A stretch of 64,000 nucleotides of DNA from a virus: the IMG/VR virus record IMGVR_UViG_3300028840_005911, positions 124,001 to 188,000 of that record; one strand, given 5' to 3'. Positions 51,131 through 59,468 of this stretch are shown piece by piece (positions within the stretch are counted from its first letter, which is position 1; each line of letters begins with the position of its first letter). The translations under genes were made by a program, and so were the position numbers. Under the pieces are notes generated by a model. It was not told where the DNA came from and did not search any database. It saw only the letters and a program-made list of their open reading frames with translations.

Positions 51131-51975
51131 GACTTGAGCTCCTCCAGCTGTTCCACCAACTGCTTACGCCGAAGCACCTGATACTTATAGGCTACCACAA
51201 GCTTCGCCGCTTGAACATCCTCGGGGATGGTCTCGTCGAGCTCGAGACCCAGGTCATTTCTTAGCTCCTCGAATCTATCCTTGGCGGGCTCAGGATCTCG
51301 GGTGAGAAACTTCTCTATGTTTCTCCCCACATCTGGGGCAACGAACCTCGAAGGCTTCCTGTCCAGAGGGTGCTCCCCGGTGAACCTTCCGACGCAAAAG
51401 TCACACCTGTTGTCGTCCAGGTCGTCGTAGTCCACAGTACCACAGTCCCGGCAATGGAACTTCGGTGCTGACAGAACAGTCTGTGCGAAGTCCAGGGGGT
51501 CGGGCAGGTAAGTGACCCCTTCATCGATGGCGCAGGCAGCCACGTATCTCTCCACCTCGTCCGAGAACTTCTCCTTCTGAATGGAGTTGGCCATGTCCAC
51601 TCCGGCCATGAGCTTCGACATAGTGCACTTCTGCCCGACGTCGAACCTGGGTATGCAGTTGTTCAGAGCCTGGATAACCTTCTCGAAGACATGCCACTCT
51701 TCCCAGAACGCAGTGGACATACCCAAGGTGCGGACTGCCTGGATCTTATTCCAGTTGTGCTCGCTGATAGATGGAGCCCTAAACACATGAAGGATCTCTT
51801 TCTTCAGGGTCTCGGGCTCCCAGGCGAACCAATTGAAACCGAACTTCTCCATGAGGACCATGGAGAGGGCTACCGGATGTGCATCGTGGTAGCTGAAGAA
51901 TCGGATGATGGGTTCAAGGGATGCTCGGACTGCGGCCGGAGCAGTGCGGGCATTGATACCCCACTTACTGCTCAT
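51115..51975 (-). CDS. late protein with zinc ribbon (286 aa)
   Basis: Helical N-terminal two thirds (PIIRFFSYHDAHPVALSMVL, then IQAVRTLGMSTAFWEEW), then CRDCGTVD and CDFCVGRF near residues 180-200 as a zinc ribbon, then a charged helical C-terminus. The ATG at 51975 overlaps the end of the upstream gene; longer readings upstream are shadows. It precedes the tagged protein and the portal in the operon. Head-related role inferred. Confidence 0.55.
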   Translation of the reverse strand: MSSKWGINARTAPAAVRASLEPIIRFFSYHDAHPVALSMVLMEKFGFNWFAWEPETLKKEILHVFRAPSISEHNWNKIQAVRTLGMSTAFWEEWHVFEKVIQALNNCIPRFDVGQKCTMSKLMAGVDMANSIQKEKFSDEVERYVAACAIDEGVTYLPDPLDFAQTVLSAPKFHCRDCGTVDYDDLDDNRCDFCVGRFTGEHPLDRKPSRFVAPDVGRNIEKFLTRDPEPAKDRFEELRNDLGLELDETIPEDVQAAKLVVAYKYQVLRRKQLVEQLEELKSWITH

Positions 51976-53074
51976 ACCCCTCTGACCCTCCCGAAGCGGA
52001 CAGGTCCGCGCCCATCCGAGCGATGATCTTTTTCTGGGGGAGCGGCATCGAGTTGAATACCCCCACCGGGTCCTTGGCGAACTCGCGTAGGATGTCGTCG
52101 GTGAAGATACGATACATGCCGCTCGCATGATTCTGGGCAAGGTTCTGCAGCTCACGGTCGGTGACCCTGTCTGCACCTTCCTCCCAAACGACCTTGGCGG
52201 TCTTGTCGATACCGAAGGTCGATGTCCAAGGATCTGGCACGGCCTGGTCCCACATGGAATCCAGGCCGTACCGCGTGTCGAAGACACGTAGGTGGTGGGC
52301 ATAGTCATCAGGAAGGATAGAGGCGGACTTCTCGAACAGATCGTCCAGGAAGTCACGTTCCTCGGAGTGAGGGTCGAAGACGAGTTTCCTCATCTCCACT
52401 GCTTCTTTGCGTTGCTCTTCGCCGGCGTAGGTCTGGGACCCAGCCTCTTTGATCTTCTCATCGAGGGGGAACCCAACCTTGCCTGATTTCGCGGCGAGCT
52501 TCGTTGAGAACTGCCGACGCATCTCGGGATGCATCTGGTGCTGGTTCTCGAGGTAGTAACCCTGAGCCCTCTCGATGAGGTCCCAAGAGTTTATGGGGTA
52601 GAGCCTCTTCCCTTCCTTCGTGATGTAGCAGTAGTCCTCGTCGGACTCGGGGGCGGCGACCTTCACCTTCGGTGTAGGCGACTGACCGGTGACGTCCACG
52701 ATGTTGTCTCCGACGTCTTCCAGCTCAGCGGCCTTGGTCAGGGCAACCGGAGGCAGGATACCATAGGTCACGCACTTCTCGACCAGGTTACTGGCCGCAG
52801 TCTTGATGGCATCGTCAGGCAGCTTGTCGCCGTGCTCCATGAAGTACATGACCGAGATGGCTGTGGTCCCCGGGTCATGACATGCGAACTTGCGCATCAT
52901 CTGACCACCATCGACCGCCACCAGGGCAAAGTCCTCGTTGGCCAGCTTGTTCTTCTCCTTGATGTCCGCCTCCTTGATGATGTCGGGAAGCGAGTCGACA
53001 TCAGGGAACTTGGCCTTCAAAGTTCCACAGCGATCATCGTAAAAGTCCAGAACCACGCCTGCGTACTTGTTCAT
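51965..53074 (-). CDS. first gene of the late block, structural-region protein (369 aa)
   Basis: Unrecognised acidic protein, mostly helical, with KxA elements (IKTAASN, TKAAELE, VKVAAPE, TKLAAKS, FEKSASI, IDKTAKV). Such a density of elements suggests several processing sites. The start at 53074 lies below the gap at 53075-53200, which holds the putative late promoter. Its C-terminus overlaps the next gene by 11 bases. A virion internal or head protein is inferred. Confidence 0.55.
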   Translation of the reverse strand: MNKYAGVVLDFYDDRCGTLKAKFPDVDSLPDIIKEADIKEKNKLANEDFALVAVDGGQMMRKFACHDPGTTAISVMYFMEHGDKLPDDAIKTAASNLVEKCVTYGILPPVALTKAAELEDVGDNIVDVTGQSPTPKVKVAAPESDEDYCYITKEGKRLYPINSWDLIERAQGYYLENQHQMHPEMRRQFSTKLAAKSGKVGFPLDEKIKEAGSQTYAGEEQRKEAVEMRKLVFDPHSEERDFLDDLFEKSASILPDDYAHHLRVFDTRYGLDSMWDQAVPDPWTSTFGIDKTAKVVWEEGADRVTDRELQNLAQNHASGMYRIFTDDILREFAKDPVGVFNSMPLPQKKIIARMGADLSASGGSEGYEQ

Positions 53075-53103
53075 AGTGCACCTCTCTTCGACATCAATTC
53101 TAA

Positions 53104-53132
53104 AGCTAACCGGTTTTGGTGGGGACAGTCAA
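53104..53132 (-). promoter_or_regulatory. candidate late-block promoter
   Basis: On the minus strand TTGACT (53132-53127) is followed after 17 bases by TTAGCT (53109-53104), or after 18 by TAGCTT. The -35 is good, the -10 weak. Phage-specific transcription could use other signals. The gap 53075-53200 is shared with the plus-strand operon, for which I see only a partial TTATAA element at 53157-53162. Confidence 0.4.
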
Positions 53133-53200
53133 GGCGAAAATATTGGAAATTCTTGGTTATAAGCAAACTAGAAGATACCACCGATTACGACGGAGGAAAT

Positions 53201-53599
53201 ATGGACTACGCGAGACAGAGTAGAATGCGATCATGCTTTAACGGAACTATCGAAAGGAATTGTGGTACTTGCATTGCCCATCCGGACAACGGGGGCAAGT
53301 GCTGTTACGGGGAGAAGTTCGATCCTGAGGACCCGGAGTGTATCGACTGCGTTCATTGTGGGGACTGTGAAGAGGAGTGCTATCAGCCAGACTACCGTAT
53401 GGCCCGGCGGAGCAGGGTGAAGATCAGATCCAGGAGGGATCGGTCCATTGCACGGGAGCCGGACGTCGTCAGCATCGAGAAGCGGGCGAATGCCGATAGT
53501 CGGATTCTACACCGGCTTTGTAAGGAGTTTATCTGGGGAATGGGGGTCGGAGGTTTCAAGTCTCTCTACGAGTACATGTCGAGAAATCGCTGGCCATAA
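53201..53599 (+). CDS. cysteine-rich zinc protein, start of the replication operon (132 aa)
   Basis: Thirteen cysteines lie in residues 9-65 (NCGTCIAH, KCCYGEK, ECIDCVHCGDCEEEC). This is a dense CxxC array suited to several zinc ions or a metal cluster. The C-terminal half is basic with arginine-rich stretches (RRSRVKIRSRRDRS), consistent with nucleic-acid binding. GGAGGAAAT gives a strong ribosome site for the ATG at 53201. Position at the head of the replication operon suggests an early regulatory protein; function unknown. Confidence 0.65.
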   Translation: MDYARQSRMRSCFNGTIERNCGTCIAHPDNGGKCCYGEKFDPEDPECIDCVHCGDCEEECYQPDYRMARRSRVKIRSRRDRSIAREPDVVSIEKRANADSRILHRLCKEFIWGMGVGGFKSLYEYMSRNRWP

Positions 53600-53601
53600 C
53601 G

Positions 53602-53624
53602 CTATACATATACTATATGTATAG
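53602..53624. promoter_or_regulatory. palindromic operator before the XRE gene
   Basis: CTATACATA (53602-53610) and its exact reverse complement TATGTATAG (53616-53624) flank a 5-base centre. The palindrome lies 14 bases before the start of the XRE regulator gene and within its leader. The regulator probably binds here to control itself and the downstream operon. Confidence 0.65.
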
Positions 53625-53637
53625 GACGAGGTGACGC

Positions 53638-54048
53638 ATGGAACTTGGAAAAATCATCACTGATATCCGTAAAGGTTCTCTTTACCCGAGGCGTAGCGAT
53701 TTCGCCAAGAACATCGGTATCAGCCATGAGGGGCTCCGGAAGGTGGAGTCCGGTGCCCGCATTCCTCAGAAGGATACCCTGGACAAGATCCTGAACATCG
53801 GCGGGCTGCCGGACAGGGAAGCCGACAGGATCAGGCACATCAGAGACCTCGAGCTGGCCAGACAGATGGACATCAACCTGGACTTCGACGACAATGAGAT
53901 TCCTGATGCCGCCCTCAATGCGCTGTCCAAGAGCCTGACCAAGGACCTGCATGAGTATCTCGAGGAAAACGAGTACGTCCTCCCTGAGGAGTGGGACACC
54001 GCCCTCGAGCTCATCTTCAGGGAGACTCTGGAGACCCACCTGAAATGA
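53638..54048 (+). CDS. XRE-family transcriptional regulator (136 aa)
   Basis: The N-terminal 60 residues form the classic five-helix lambda-repressor-like domain: LGKIITDIRKG, then SDFAKNIGISHEGLRKVESG, then KDTLDKILNIGG. This fits a DNA-binding repressor or activator of the XRE type. A helical C-terminal part may dimerise. It overlaps the next gene by ATGA and is preceded by a 23-base palindrome that is a good operator candidate. It likely tunes expression of the replication genes. Confidence 0.85.
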   Translation: MELGKIITDIRKGSLYPRRSDFAKNIGISHEGLRKVESGARIPQKDTLDKILNIGGLPDREADRIRHIRDLELARQMDINLDFDDNEIPDAALNALSKSLTKDLHEYLEENEYVLPEEWDTALELIFRETLETHLK

Positions 54049-55526
54049 GATACCGGATCATCGAGCCCGGTAGAGCCTACGTGACAAACAACCTCCTGCT
54101 ACCCAAGGAGGAGATCAACATCCGTGCGGTGAAGAACGCCCTGGAGTTCATCATGGGCGAAGAGGTGGACATCGATCCCCTGACCGGGGAGTTCCTGGGC
54201 ATGAAGAACAGGATACTCAAGCTGTGGGACGAGAACGATACCCACATGGTGGTCCCAAGGAACTTCATCGGCCGGCGCGACTACTGCAAATTCAACTTCG
54301 AGTTCTCGACAGAGGGTGTCTCATTTGACACAGTTCCGTTCGTGTGCCTTGCCAATCCCCGTAACGAGATACAGGAGAAGGCCCTCGAAGCCATAGTGTG
54401 CAGTAACAGAGACGGCATCCTCAACCTGGCTTGCGGGATAGGGAAGACGGTTATCTCCCTCATGGTTATAGCGGAGCTCAGGACTCCTACCCTCATCGTG
54501 GTCAACTCCAAGAATCTGATAGCCCAGTGGAGCGAGGAGATCAGGGAGCACTTGAGGGTAGATGACGGGAGATGGTTGGCGGTACCAGAGATAGGTATCA
54601 TCGGTGGAGGAAAGGTAGAGATCGATGCACCAGTGGTGTTGGCCACCATCCAGTCCCTGTCTGCCAAGAGAGATTCCCTGTACCAGGCCATCAGGGAGAG
54701 GTTCGGGCTGGTAATCTATGACGAGGCCCACCACATGTCCGCTCCCGTATTCGTACAAGGTGCTGACGTAGGGCACGGGAGACGTCTTGCCCTCACTGCT
54801 ACAGCCTCGCGGACGGACGGCCTCGAGTCGATCTACCAATACCACCTAGGCCCTGTCCTGTATCGATACCTCGAGCAGGAGCTCATTCCACATACCTACT
54901 TCTACCGGCTGGTATGGGATATGCCCCCTGGAGACATACCACAGATCCTGGACAAGAATGGTGAGATCCACACCAGCAAGATCAAGACCTACCTCGGGGC
55001 AGCGGAGTGGAGAAACGACCTCATAGCGGCTCAGATACGGAGAGATTTGGAAGAAGGCAGGGAAATTCTTGTACTTAGCCACAGTAAGGAGGGCGTCAAG
55101 AACCTGGCCAGAAGGTTCGGGGAAAATAACTACATCATTGGCGATATAAGAGACGAGAATGAAAGACACAGGATATTACGTGAGAGCAATCCGGCCTTCG
55201 GAGTCTTCCATTTGGCCCGGGAGGCTCTCAACAAACCCACCATGGATACCCTCTACATCACCACCGTCTTCGGGAACTCCAACGACCTGCAACAGTCCTG
55301 GGGACGTATCCAGAGGGTGAAGGCCGGGAAGCAAGATACCGTCGTCAGAGTTTACGAGGATGACGCCCGCGCCTTAAAATTAGCCCCAACTGACAAGAGA
55401 GCAAAGAAACCACTGAAGAGTTGTGTGAGATCTTGTGGTAGCCTGCGTAGGTTCCTCAAGGCTCTTAGATACCCATTCGACAGAATCACAGTAATCGTGG
55501 AGGACGAAGATGGAAGATCAAGCTGA
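54045..55526 (+). CDS. XPB/UvsW-like SF2 helicase (493 aa)
   Basis: Walker A is LACGIGKTVISL (near residue 130), the DEAH box is VIYDEAHHMSAP near 225, motif III ALTATASRTDG near 250, and motif VI QSWGRIQRVKAG near 425. The order and the GIGKT and TAT forms match the XPB/SSL2 and T4 UvsW branch, which remodels forks and recombination intermediates. The ATG at 54045 overlaps the stop of the XRE gene. A longer reading upstream is just that gene in another frame. It works in replication or repair; assignment to helicase superfamily 2 is firm. Confidence 0.92.
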   Translation: MRYRIIEPGRAYVTNNLLLPKEEINIRAVKNALEFIMGEEVDIDPLTGEFLGMKNRILKLWDENDTHMVVPRNFIGRRDYCKFNFEFSTEGVSFDTVPFVCLANPRNEIQEKALEAIVCSNRDGILNLACGIGKTVISLMVIAELRTPTLIVVNSKNLIAQWSEEIREHLRVDDGRWLAVPEIGIIGGGKVEIDAPVVLATIQSLSAKRDSLYQAIRERFGLVIYDEAHHMSAPVFVQGADVGHGRRLALTATASRTDGLESIYQYHLGPVLYRYLEQELIPHTYFYRLVWDMPPGDIPQILDKNGEIHTSKIKTYLGAAEWRNDLIAAQIRRDLEEGREILVLSHSKEGVKNLARRFGENNYIIGDIRDENERHRILRESNPAFGVFHLAREALNKPTMDTLYITTVFGNSNDLQQSWGRIQRVKAGKQDTVVRVYEDDARALKLAPTDKRAKKPLKSCVRSCGSLRRFLKALRYPFDRITVIVEDEDGRSS

Positions 55527-55911
55527 CGGCAGGACACTGATGGTAGTCACCTCAATGGCCGGGGACAAGTTCCTTGGGTACATCAACAGCCAAGAGGACA
55601 TCATTCGAGAGAGGAGGGAGATCCACCTCTATGAGGTGCGACTGGTATTCGAGAGGATGGAGAAGTTGACGGACAGAGAGGGTAACTCGGGTATCGTCAG
55701 GAACCTGACCCTCATGGCCATCGATGCCAATGCCAGCCCCCTGGAACACACGGAAATCACCTACGCCACCATATACAAACCGGATGCGAAGTCTCTCCCG
55801 CACTGGCAGACAATGATCGACAGGGCAAAGGAAACAGAGATGGCCACCCTCGCCATGGAGTCCGGTCTTCACCTCCCAGGAGCTCCGAACATTATGGGCA
55901 GGCAGCAATGA
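55510..55911 (+). CDS. hypothetical protein in the replication operon (133 aa)
   Basis: Unrecognised alpha/beta protein (TLMVVTSMAGDKFLGYINS, then IHLYEVRLVFERMEKL, then LTLMAIDANASPLEHTEITY), possibly a small beta-barrel. It overlaps the helicase gene by 17 bases and the glycosylase gene by four (ATGA), so it is translated in the operon. No catalytic motif is visible. Confidence 0.6.
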   Translation: MEDQADGRTLMVVTSMAGDKFLGYINSQEDIIRERREIHLYEVRLVFERMEKLTDREGNSGIVRNLTLMAIDANASPLEHTEITYATIYKPDAKSLPHWQTMIDRAKETEMATLAMESGLHLPGAPNIMGRQQ

Positions 55912-56579
55912 TCTGGACCCCGGAATGGAAACAAGAGCAGCTCGAGGCCCTCGAAGACGAATGGATCAATTGTCAGGGGTGTGAGCTCCACGAAGAGAGG
56001 ACAAACATCGTCTTCGGAGAGGGCAACCCTGACGCGGACATCATGTTCATCGGGGAGGCTCCTGGAGAGGCTGAGGACGAAGAGGGACGACCATTCGTAG
56101 GGCGGTCAGGTGAGTACCTCCAAGATATGTTCGACGCCATGAAGATCCTCAGAGAGGATATCTACATCACGAACATCATCATGTGCCGCCCGCCAGACAA
56201 CAGAGACCCGAGGAAGGATGAGAAGCTGGCGTGTTTCGAGAGACTGCGGAAGCAGATCTACATCGTGGACCCCATGCTTCTGATACTCCTTGGCCGGCAG
56301 GCCATGCAGATGCTCATCGGGACCCGCCACAAGTCCATAGAGTCCGCCATGGGTAAGGTACTGGAAGCGAAAATCGAAGGAGAGCACTTTCATCTAACTT
56401 ACCCCGCAATGGTCGTCTACCACCCCGCCTTCATGCTCCGGAACGATATCATCGACCCGGACACCAAGAAGTGGCAGGTGGGTGGATACTCGCAGAAGAC
56501 CTTCATGGCCATTGAGGATGGTCTGAGGATGGTCAGGAAGACCGCTAACCACTACGAGAGAGTTCAAAGGAGAGGATAA
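55908..56579 (+). CDS. family 4 uracil-DNA glycosylase (223 aa)
   Basis: Removes uracil from DNA. The family 4 signatures are clear: C22-x2-C25 (CQGC), [20 protein letters not shown] near 49-68, CRPPDNRDP near 93, C109 and HPAFMLR at 172-178. The four cysteines (22, 25, 93, 109) match the 4Fe-4S cluster of this family. Family 4 enzymes are common in thermophiles but also occur in mesophiles and phages. It overlaps its neighbours by four and one bases. Position between two helicase genes supports a role in repair during replication. Confidence 0.93.
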   Translation: MIWTPEWKQEQLEALEDEWINCQGCELHEERTNIVFGEGNPDADIMFIGEAPGEAEDEEGRPFVGRSGEYLQDMFDAMKILREDIYITNIIMCRPPDNRDPRKDEKLACFERLRKQIYIVDPMLLILLGRQAMQMLIGTRHKSIESAMGKVLEAKIEGEHFHLTYPAMVVYHPAFMLRNDIIDPDTKKWQVGGYSQKTFMAIEDGLRMVRKTANHYERVQRRG

Positions 56580-57094
56580 TGCCGAAGATGTCTATCAAGA
56601 GGGGTACCCGGAAGCGCGAGGATGCCCCAGAAAAGGATAACTCCGCACTGGTCAAGGCCAGGGAAGCAGTAGGTGAGTTCGAGTCCGTGAGGGACGATCT
56701 GGAGGACATGAGGGATGCTTTCGAGGAGAACTTCCCAGAAGCCTCGAAGGAGATCCACCACATCCGGCAGGTAGAGGACGAGGTACTCACGCTCATCGAT
56801 AAGGCCAAGCTGGCTGTCAGGGATGCCAAGGTGAGTGTGGGGGACTTCAAGCTCACCCGCAAGTTCTCCAGGGCCGGATATGATGACAAGGAGTTCCTCG
56901 ACGCCATCATCCGGTCCAAGAACAAGGATCTTCTCTTCGACCTGGTCAAGACCGGGGTTATCGCCTCGGTGAAGGTGGACGGAGAATCCTCCCGGGTCTA
57001 CTTCGAACGTGACGAGGGTGCGTACAGGGTCGTCAAGGACGCCTGGCGCGAGAAGGCGGAGCTGACCCCCAGCGTCAAAGTTCCGAAGATTTAG
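56579..57094 (+). CDS. hypothetical coiled-coil protein (171 aa)
   Basis: A mostly helical, charged protein; residues 28-75 look like a coiled coil (VKAREAVGEFESVRDDLEDM). The C-terminal 60 residues form a small alpha/beta module (DKEFLDAIIRSKNKDLLFDL, then ASVKVDGESSRVYF). Its start shares bases with the glycosylase stop (TAATG). No family is recognised; it may be a DNA-repair accessory protein. Confidence 0.55.
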   Translation: MPKMSIKRGTRKREDAPEKDNSALVKAREAVGEFESVRDDLEDMRDAFEENFPEASKEIHHIRQVEDEVLTLIDKAKLAVRDAKVSVGDFKLTRKFSRAGYDDKEFLDAIIRSKNKDLLFDLVKTGVIASVKVDGESSRVYFERDEGAYRVVKDAWREKAELTPSVKVPKI

Positions 57095-57097
57095 CTC

Positions 57098-57562
57098 ATG
57101 GAACAAATTGAGTTAAAAGACGTCGGGATGCTCGAGAGGGTGTCCCGAGAGAGATACGTGACAAGCAAGGATGAGGGGGACTACCATCGGCAGCAGTCGG
57201 TGACCTATGTTCGAGACACACTCCCGGAGGAGATCATGAGCAAGATAGAAGAACACGTCGGCGATGGTGAAGGTTCTGTGGTAGTGAGCGCCGAGCTCGC
57301 CACCAGTGTCGACTTCGGATGCAAGGCGGGTGCCTTCGTGAGCATCAAGCTCGCATGCAACAACACTGTTGATGATGCCCTGGCTGTCCATGACATCATC
57401 CAGCCCCTGGTGGCAGAGGCCGTCGAGGAAGACTACAAGCATATGGAGCATCTGCGGGACAGGATCCTGGGCAACGTCAAGGACGACAAACCTGCAGCTG
57501 CCGAGAAGATCAGCAAGTCCTCAAGCTCGAAGCGGAGGCGGCCCTCATTCAAAAGGAAGTAG
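57098..57562 (+). CDS. hypothetical protein (154 aa)
   Basis: Alpha/beta protein with a beta-rich core (SVVVSAELATSVDFGCKAGA, then FVSIKLACNN) and a basic, serine-rich C-terminal tail (KSSSSKRRRPSFKRK) that could bind nucleic acid. It lies in the replication operon with almost no spacing to its neighbours. No match to a known family is recognised. Confidence 0.55.
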   Translation: MEQIELKDVGMLERVSRERYVTSKDEGDYHRQQSVTYVRDTLPEEIMSKIEEHVGDGEGSVVVSAELATSVDFGCKAGAFVSIKLACNNTVDDALAVHDIIQPLVAEAVEEDYKHMEHLRDRILGNVKDDKPAAAEKISKSSSSKRRRPSFKRK

Positions 57563-57564
57563 AG

Positions 57565-57894
57565 ATGTACACCAAGGACACCAAAGACGCACTCGACTCG
57601 ATATCCGTAGCCGAAGGTTCCTTCGTCTGGAGACCATGGACCGGCCAGCCTGAGCCTGAGATATCTCTCAAGGCGGTCTATCTGAACAAGAAGACCGGGT
57701 CTACCTTTGGCTCATGCTCTGTGACGAACACTCTTCTGAGCCCTGAGACGGTGTCCGCTCTGGTGAAATTCGTAAAACTGGCCGAAGGCGACTTCGCCAA
57801 GGCCGTCTTCACCAGGTCGAAGGAAGACTCCTCGGACTATCCTGAGAGCCAATCCGTCTACGAACCTGGTCCACTAAAGGGTTTAGGGGAATGA
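57565..57894 (+). CDS. hypothetical protein before the helicase gene (109 aa)
   Basis: Small alpha/beta protein with a beta-rich first half (SFVWRPWTGQPEPEISLKAV) and a helix (SPETVSALVKFVKLAEGDF). It overlaps the DnaB-like helicase gene by ATGA, so the two are coupled. It could be a helicase loader or inhibitor, but no sequence evidence supports this beyond the neighbour. Confidence 0.55.
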   Translation: MYTKDTKDALDSISVAEGSFVWRPWTGQPEPEISLKAVYLNKKTGSTFGSCSVTNTLLSPETVSALVKFVKLAEGDFAKAVFTRSKEDSSDYPESQSVYEPGPLKGLGE

Positions 57895-59465
57895 GCAGCG
57901 TAGAGTGGAGGATCATCAAGGAGATACTGAGATCTAGGTCCCTGTCTGGGGCAGTGAAGGCCGGCCTCAAAGCCGACCATTTCAGAGACGGGGAGGTTAG
58001 GGATGTCTACGAATACATCGAGAAGCATTGGTACGATCTCAGGACCAGAAACCACGTACCTCTTGAGGAGGACATAGCGAGAAGATGGCCAATCTACGGA
58101 GAGTCTGAACAGAGTCCAGAGGACGTTGGCGCCATCCCAGCCCTGGTCAAGATGCTACAGACCCTCAGCCTCGGTTCCGACATCCGTGGCCTCACGGAGT
58201 ACCTCAGGGAGCTCATAGAGGTCGATGACCCGGAGACCGTTCTTCAAGTCCTGAAGGCCCGGGTGGCGGAGGTCAACTACTCGTATGAAACCTCCAGGGC
58301 ATTCGGTCTTCGAGAAATCATCTCGGGCGTCAAGGATGCCTACGAAGGTGCGAAGTCCGGAGCCTTGTACGGGATACCTTGGCCTTGGGACTGTCTAACT
58401 GCCGACACCATGGGAAAGAAAAAGGGAGATTTTATCTGTATTTACGGCAGAATGAAGAGCGCCAAAACATGGATGGCCTTGGCCAGTGCCGTAGAAGACT
58501 ACATCACATACAACCAGAGAGTGATGATCTGGTCGAAAGAGATGACTGCCGAGAAGCTCCAGCTTCGCATAGGCAGCATCTTGATGAAGGTCGACTACCA
58601 ACTACTCAAAGCCGGTAAGCTCCCACCGCGTATCGAGGAAAAGTCATTCAAAGTACTGGCCGACTTGGAGAAGATCTTCGAAAGGTCACCCGCCGAAATC
58701 AAGAAGGCCGCCGTGTCCGAACACACCAGGGATTTGATAGTCCTCAGCGGCAGGGAGGCACCAAAGGACGTCGCAGCCTTGAGTGAGATGGTGAACGAAT
58801 ACCAACCTGACATCCTGTACGTTGACAGCTTCTACCACCTCAACACCGAACGGGCCGGGGCACGAGCTCAACCGTGGTACCGTATTCAATGCCTTGCCGA
58901 GGATCTCAAAGAGCTGGCAATGGACAGAGAGATACCCGTTGTGGGGATCACCCAGGCCAACCGTGAAGGTGAGAAAGGGATGGGTAAGGATCTCACTGAG
59001 GTGGCTGGCAGTGACGCCATTGCTCGGGAAGCCGACCTCATGATGCGGGTCATCAAGAAGAGGCAACGCGAGGTCCATGAATCGGACTACGAGATCAAGG
59101 GAGGTACAGAGCCCAAACGGAAACAGGAGAAGCCAAAGAAAAATAAGCTGAGCATCCGTCGCGGTACCCGCGTTAAGGCATCCAACCCCATTCCTAAGAA
59201 GGCGCAGGAGATCAGAGACGCCGACCCACCAACACGGGTTGGGATGGAGATCGCTGTGCTTCTACCTGGCAACAGGGAAGGTGTTTTGGAGGGGTTCACT
59301 ATCCACTCCGTGCCTGGGTACTGCTTCAACGTTCTTCAGTCGAGCATGGACCCAGACTCGGTCAGGAAGTGGGTAACCCGTGACGACAAGGAAGCCGCGA
59401 AGGTACGTAGGAAGAACAGCAAGCCGGAGGACAACCTACCCTCTCTCAAAGGCACCTTCAGGTAA
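57891..59465 (+). CDS. DnaB-like replicative helicase (524 aa)
   Basis: RecA-fold hexameric helicase. The N-terminal domain (about 1-110) is helical as in DnaB. The core begins near residue 180 with Walker A YGRMKSAKTW, in which the second Gly of GKS is Ala but the Lys is kept. Then follow VMIWSKEMTAEKLQLRI (the family's strand with Glu) and Walker B-like PDILYVDSFYHLN. The H4-type motif is VVGITQANREG. The protein lies directly before the primase, as is common in phage replisomes. The C-terminal 100 residues are basic and disordered. Confidence 0.9.
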   Translation: MSSVEWRIIKEILRSRSLSGAVKAGLKADHFRDGEVRDVYEYIEKHWYDLRTRNHVPLEEDIARRWPIYGESEQSPEDVGAIPALVKMLQTLSLGSDIRGLTEYLRELIEVDDPETVLQVLKARVAEVNYSYETSRAFGLREIISGVKDAYEGAKSGALYGIPWPWDCLTADTMGKKKGDFICIYGRMKSAKTWMALASAVEDYITYNQRVMIWSKEMTAEKLQLRIGSILMKVDYQLLKAGKLPPRIEEKSFKVLADLEKIFERSPAEIKKAAVSEHTRDLIVLSGREAPKDVAALSEMVNEYQPDILYVDSFYHLNTERAGARAQPWYRIQCLAEDLKELAMDREIPVVGITQANREGEKGMGKDLTEVAGSDAIAREADLMMRVIKKRQREVHESDYEIKGGTEPKRKQEKPKKNKLSIRRGTRVKASNPIPKKAQEIRDADPPTRVGMEIAVLLPGNREGVLEGFTIHSVPGYCFNVLQSSMDPDSVRKWVTRDDKEAAKVRRKNSKPEDNLPSLKGTFR

Positions 59466-59468
59466 AAG

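Noticed and set aside
52529-53200. Upstream part of a long plus-strand frame leading into the Cys-rich gene
   Set aside because: It lies antisense to the late gene at 51965-53074; the real gene starts at 53201 with a strong ribosome site.
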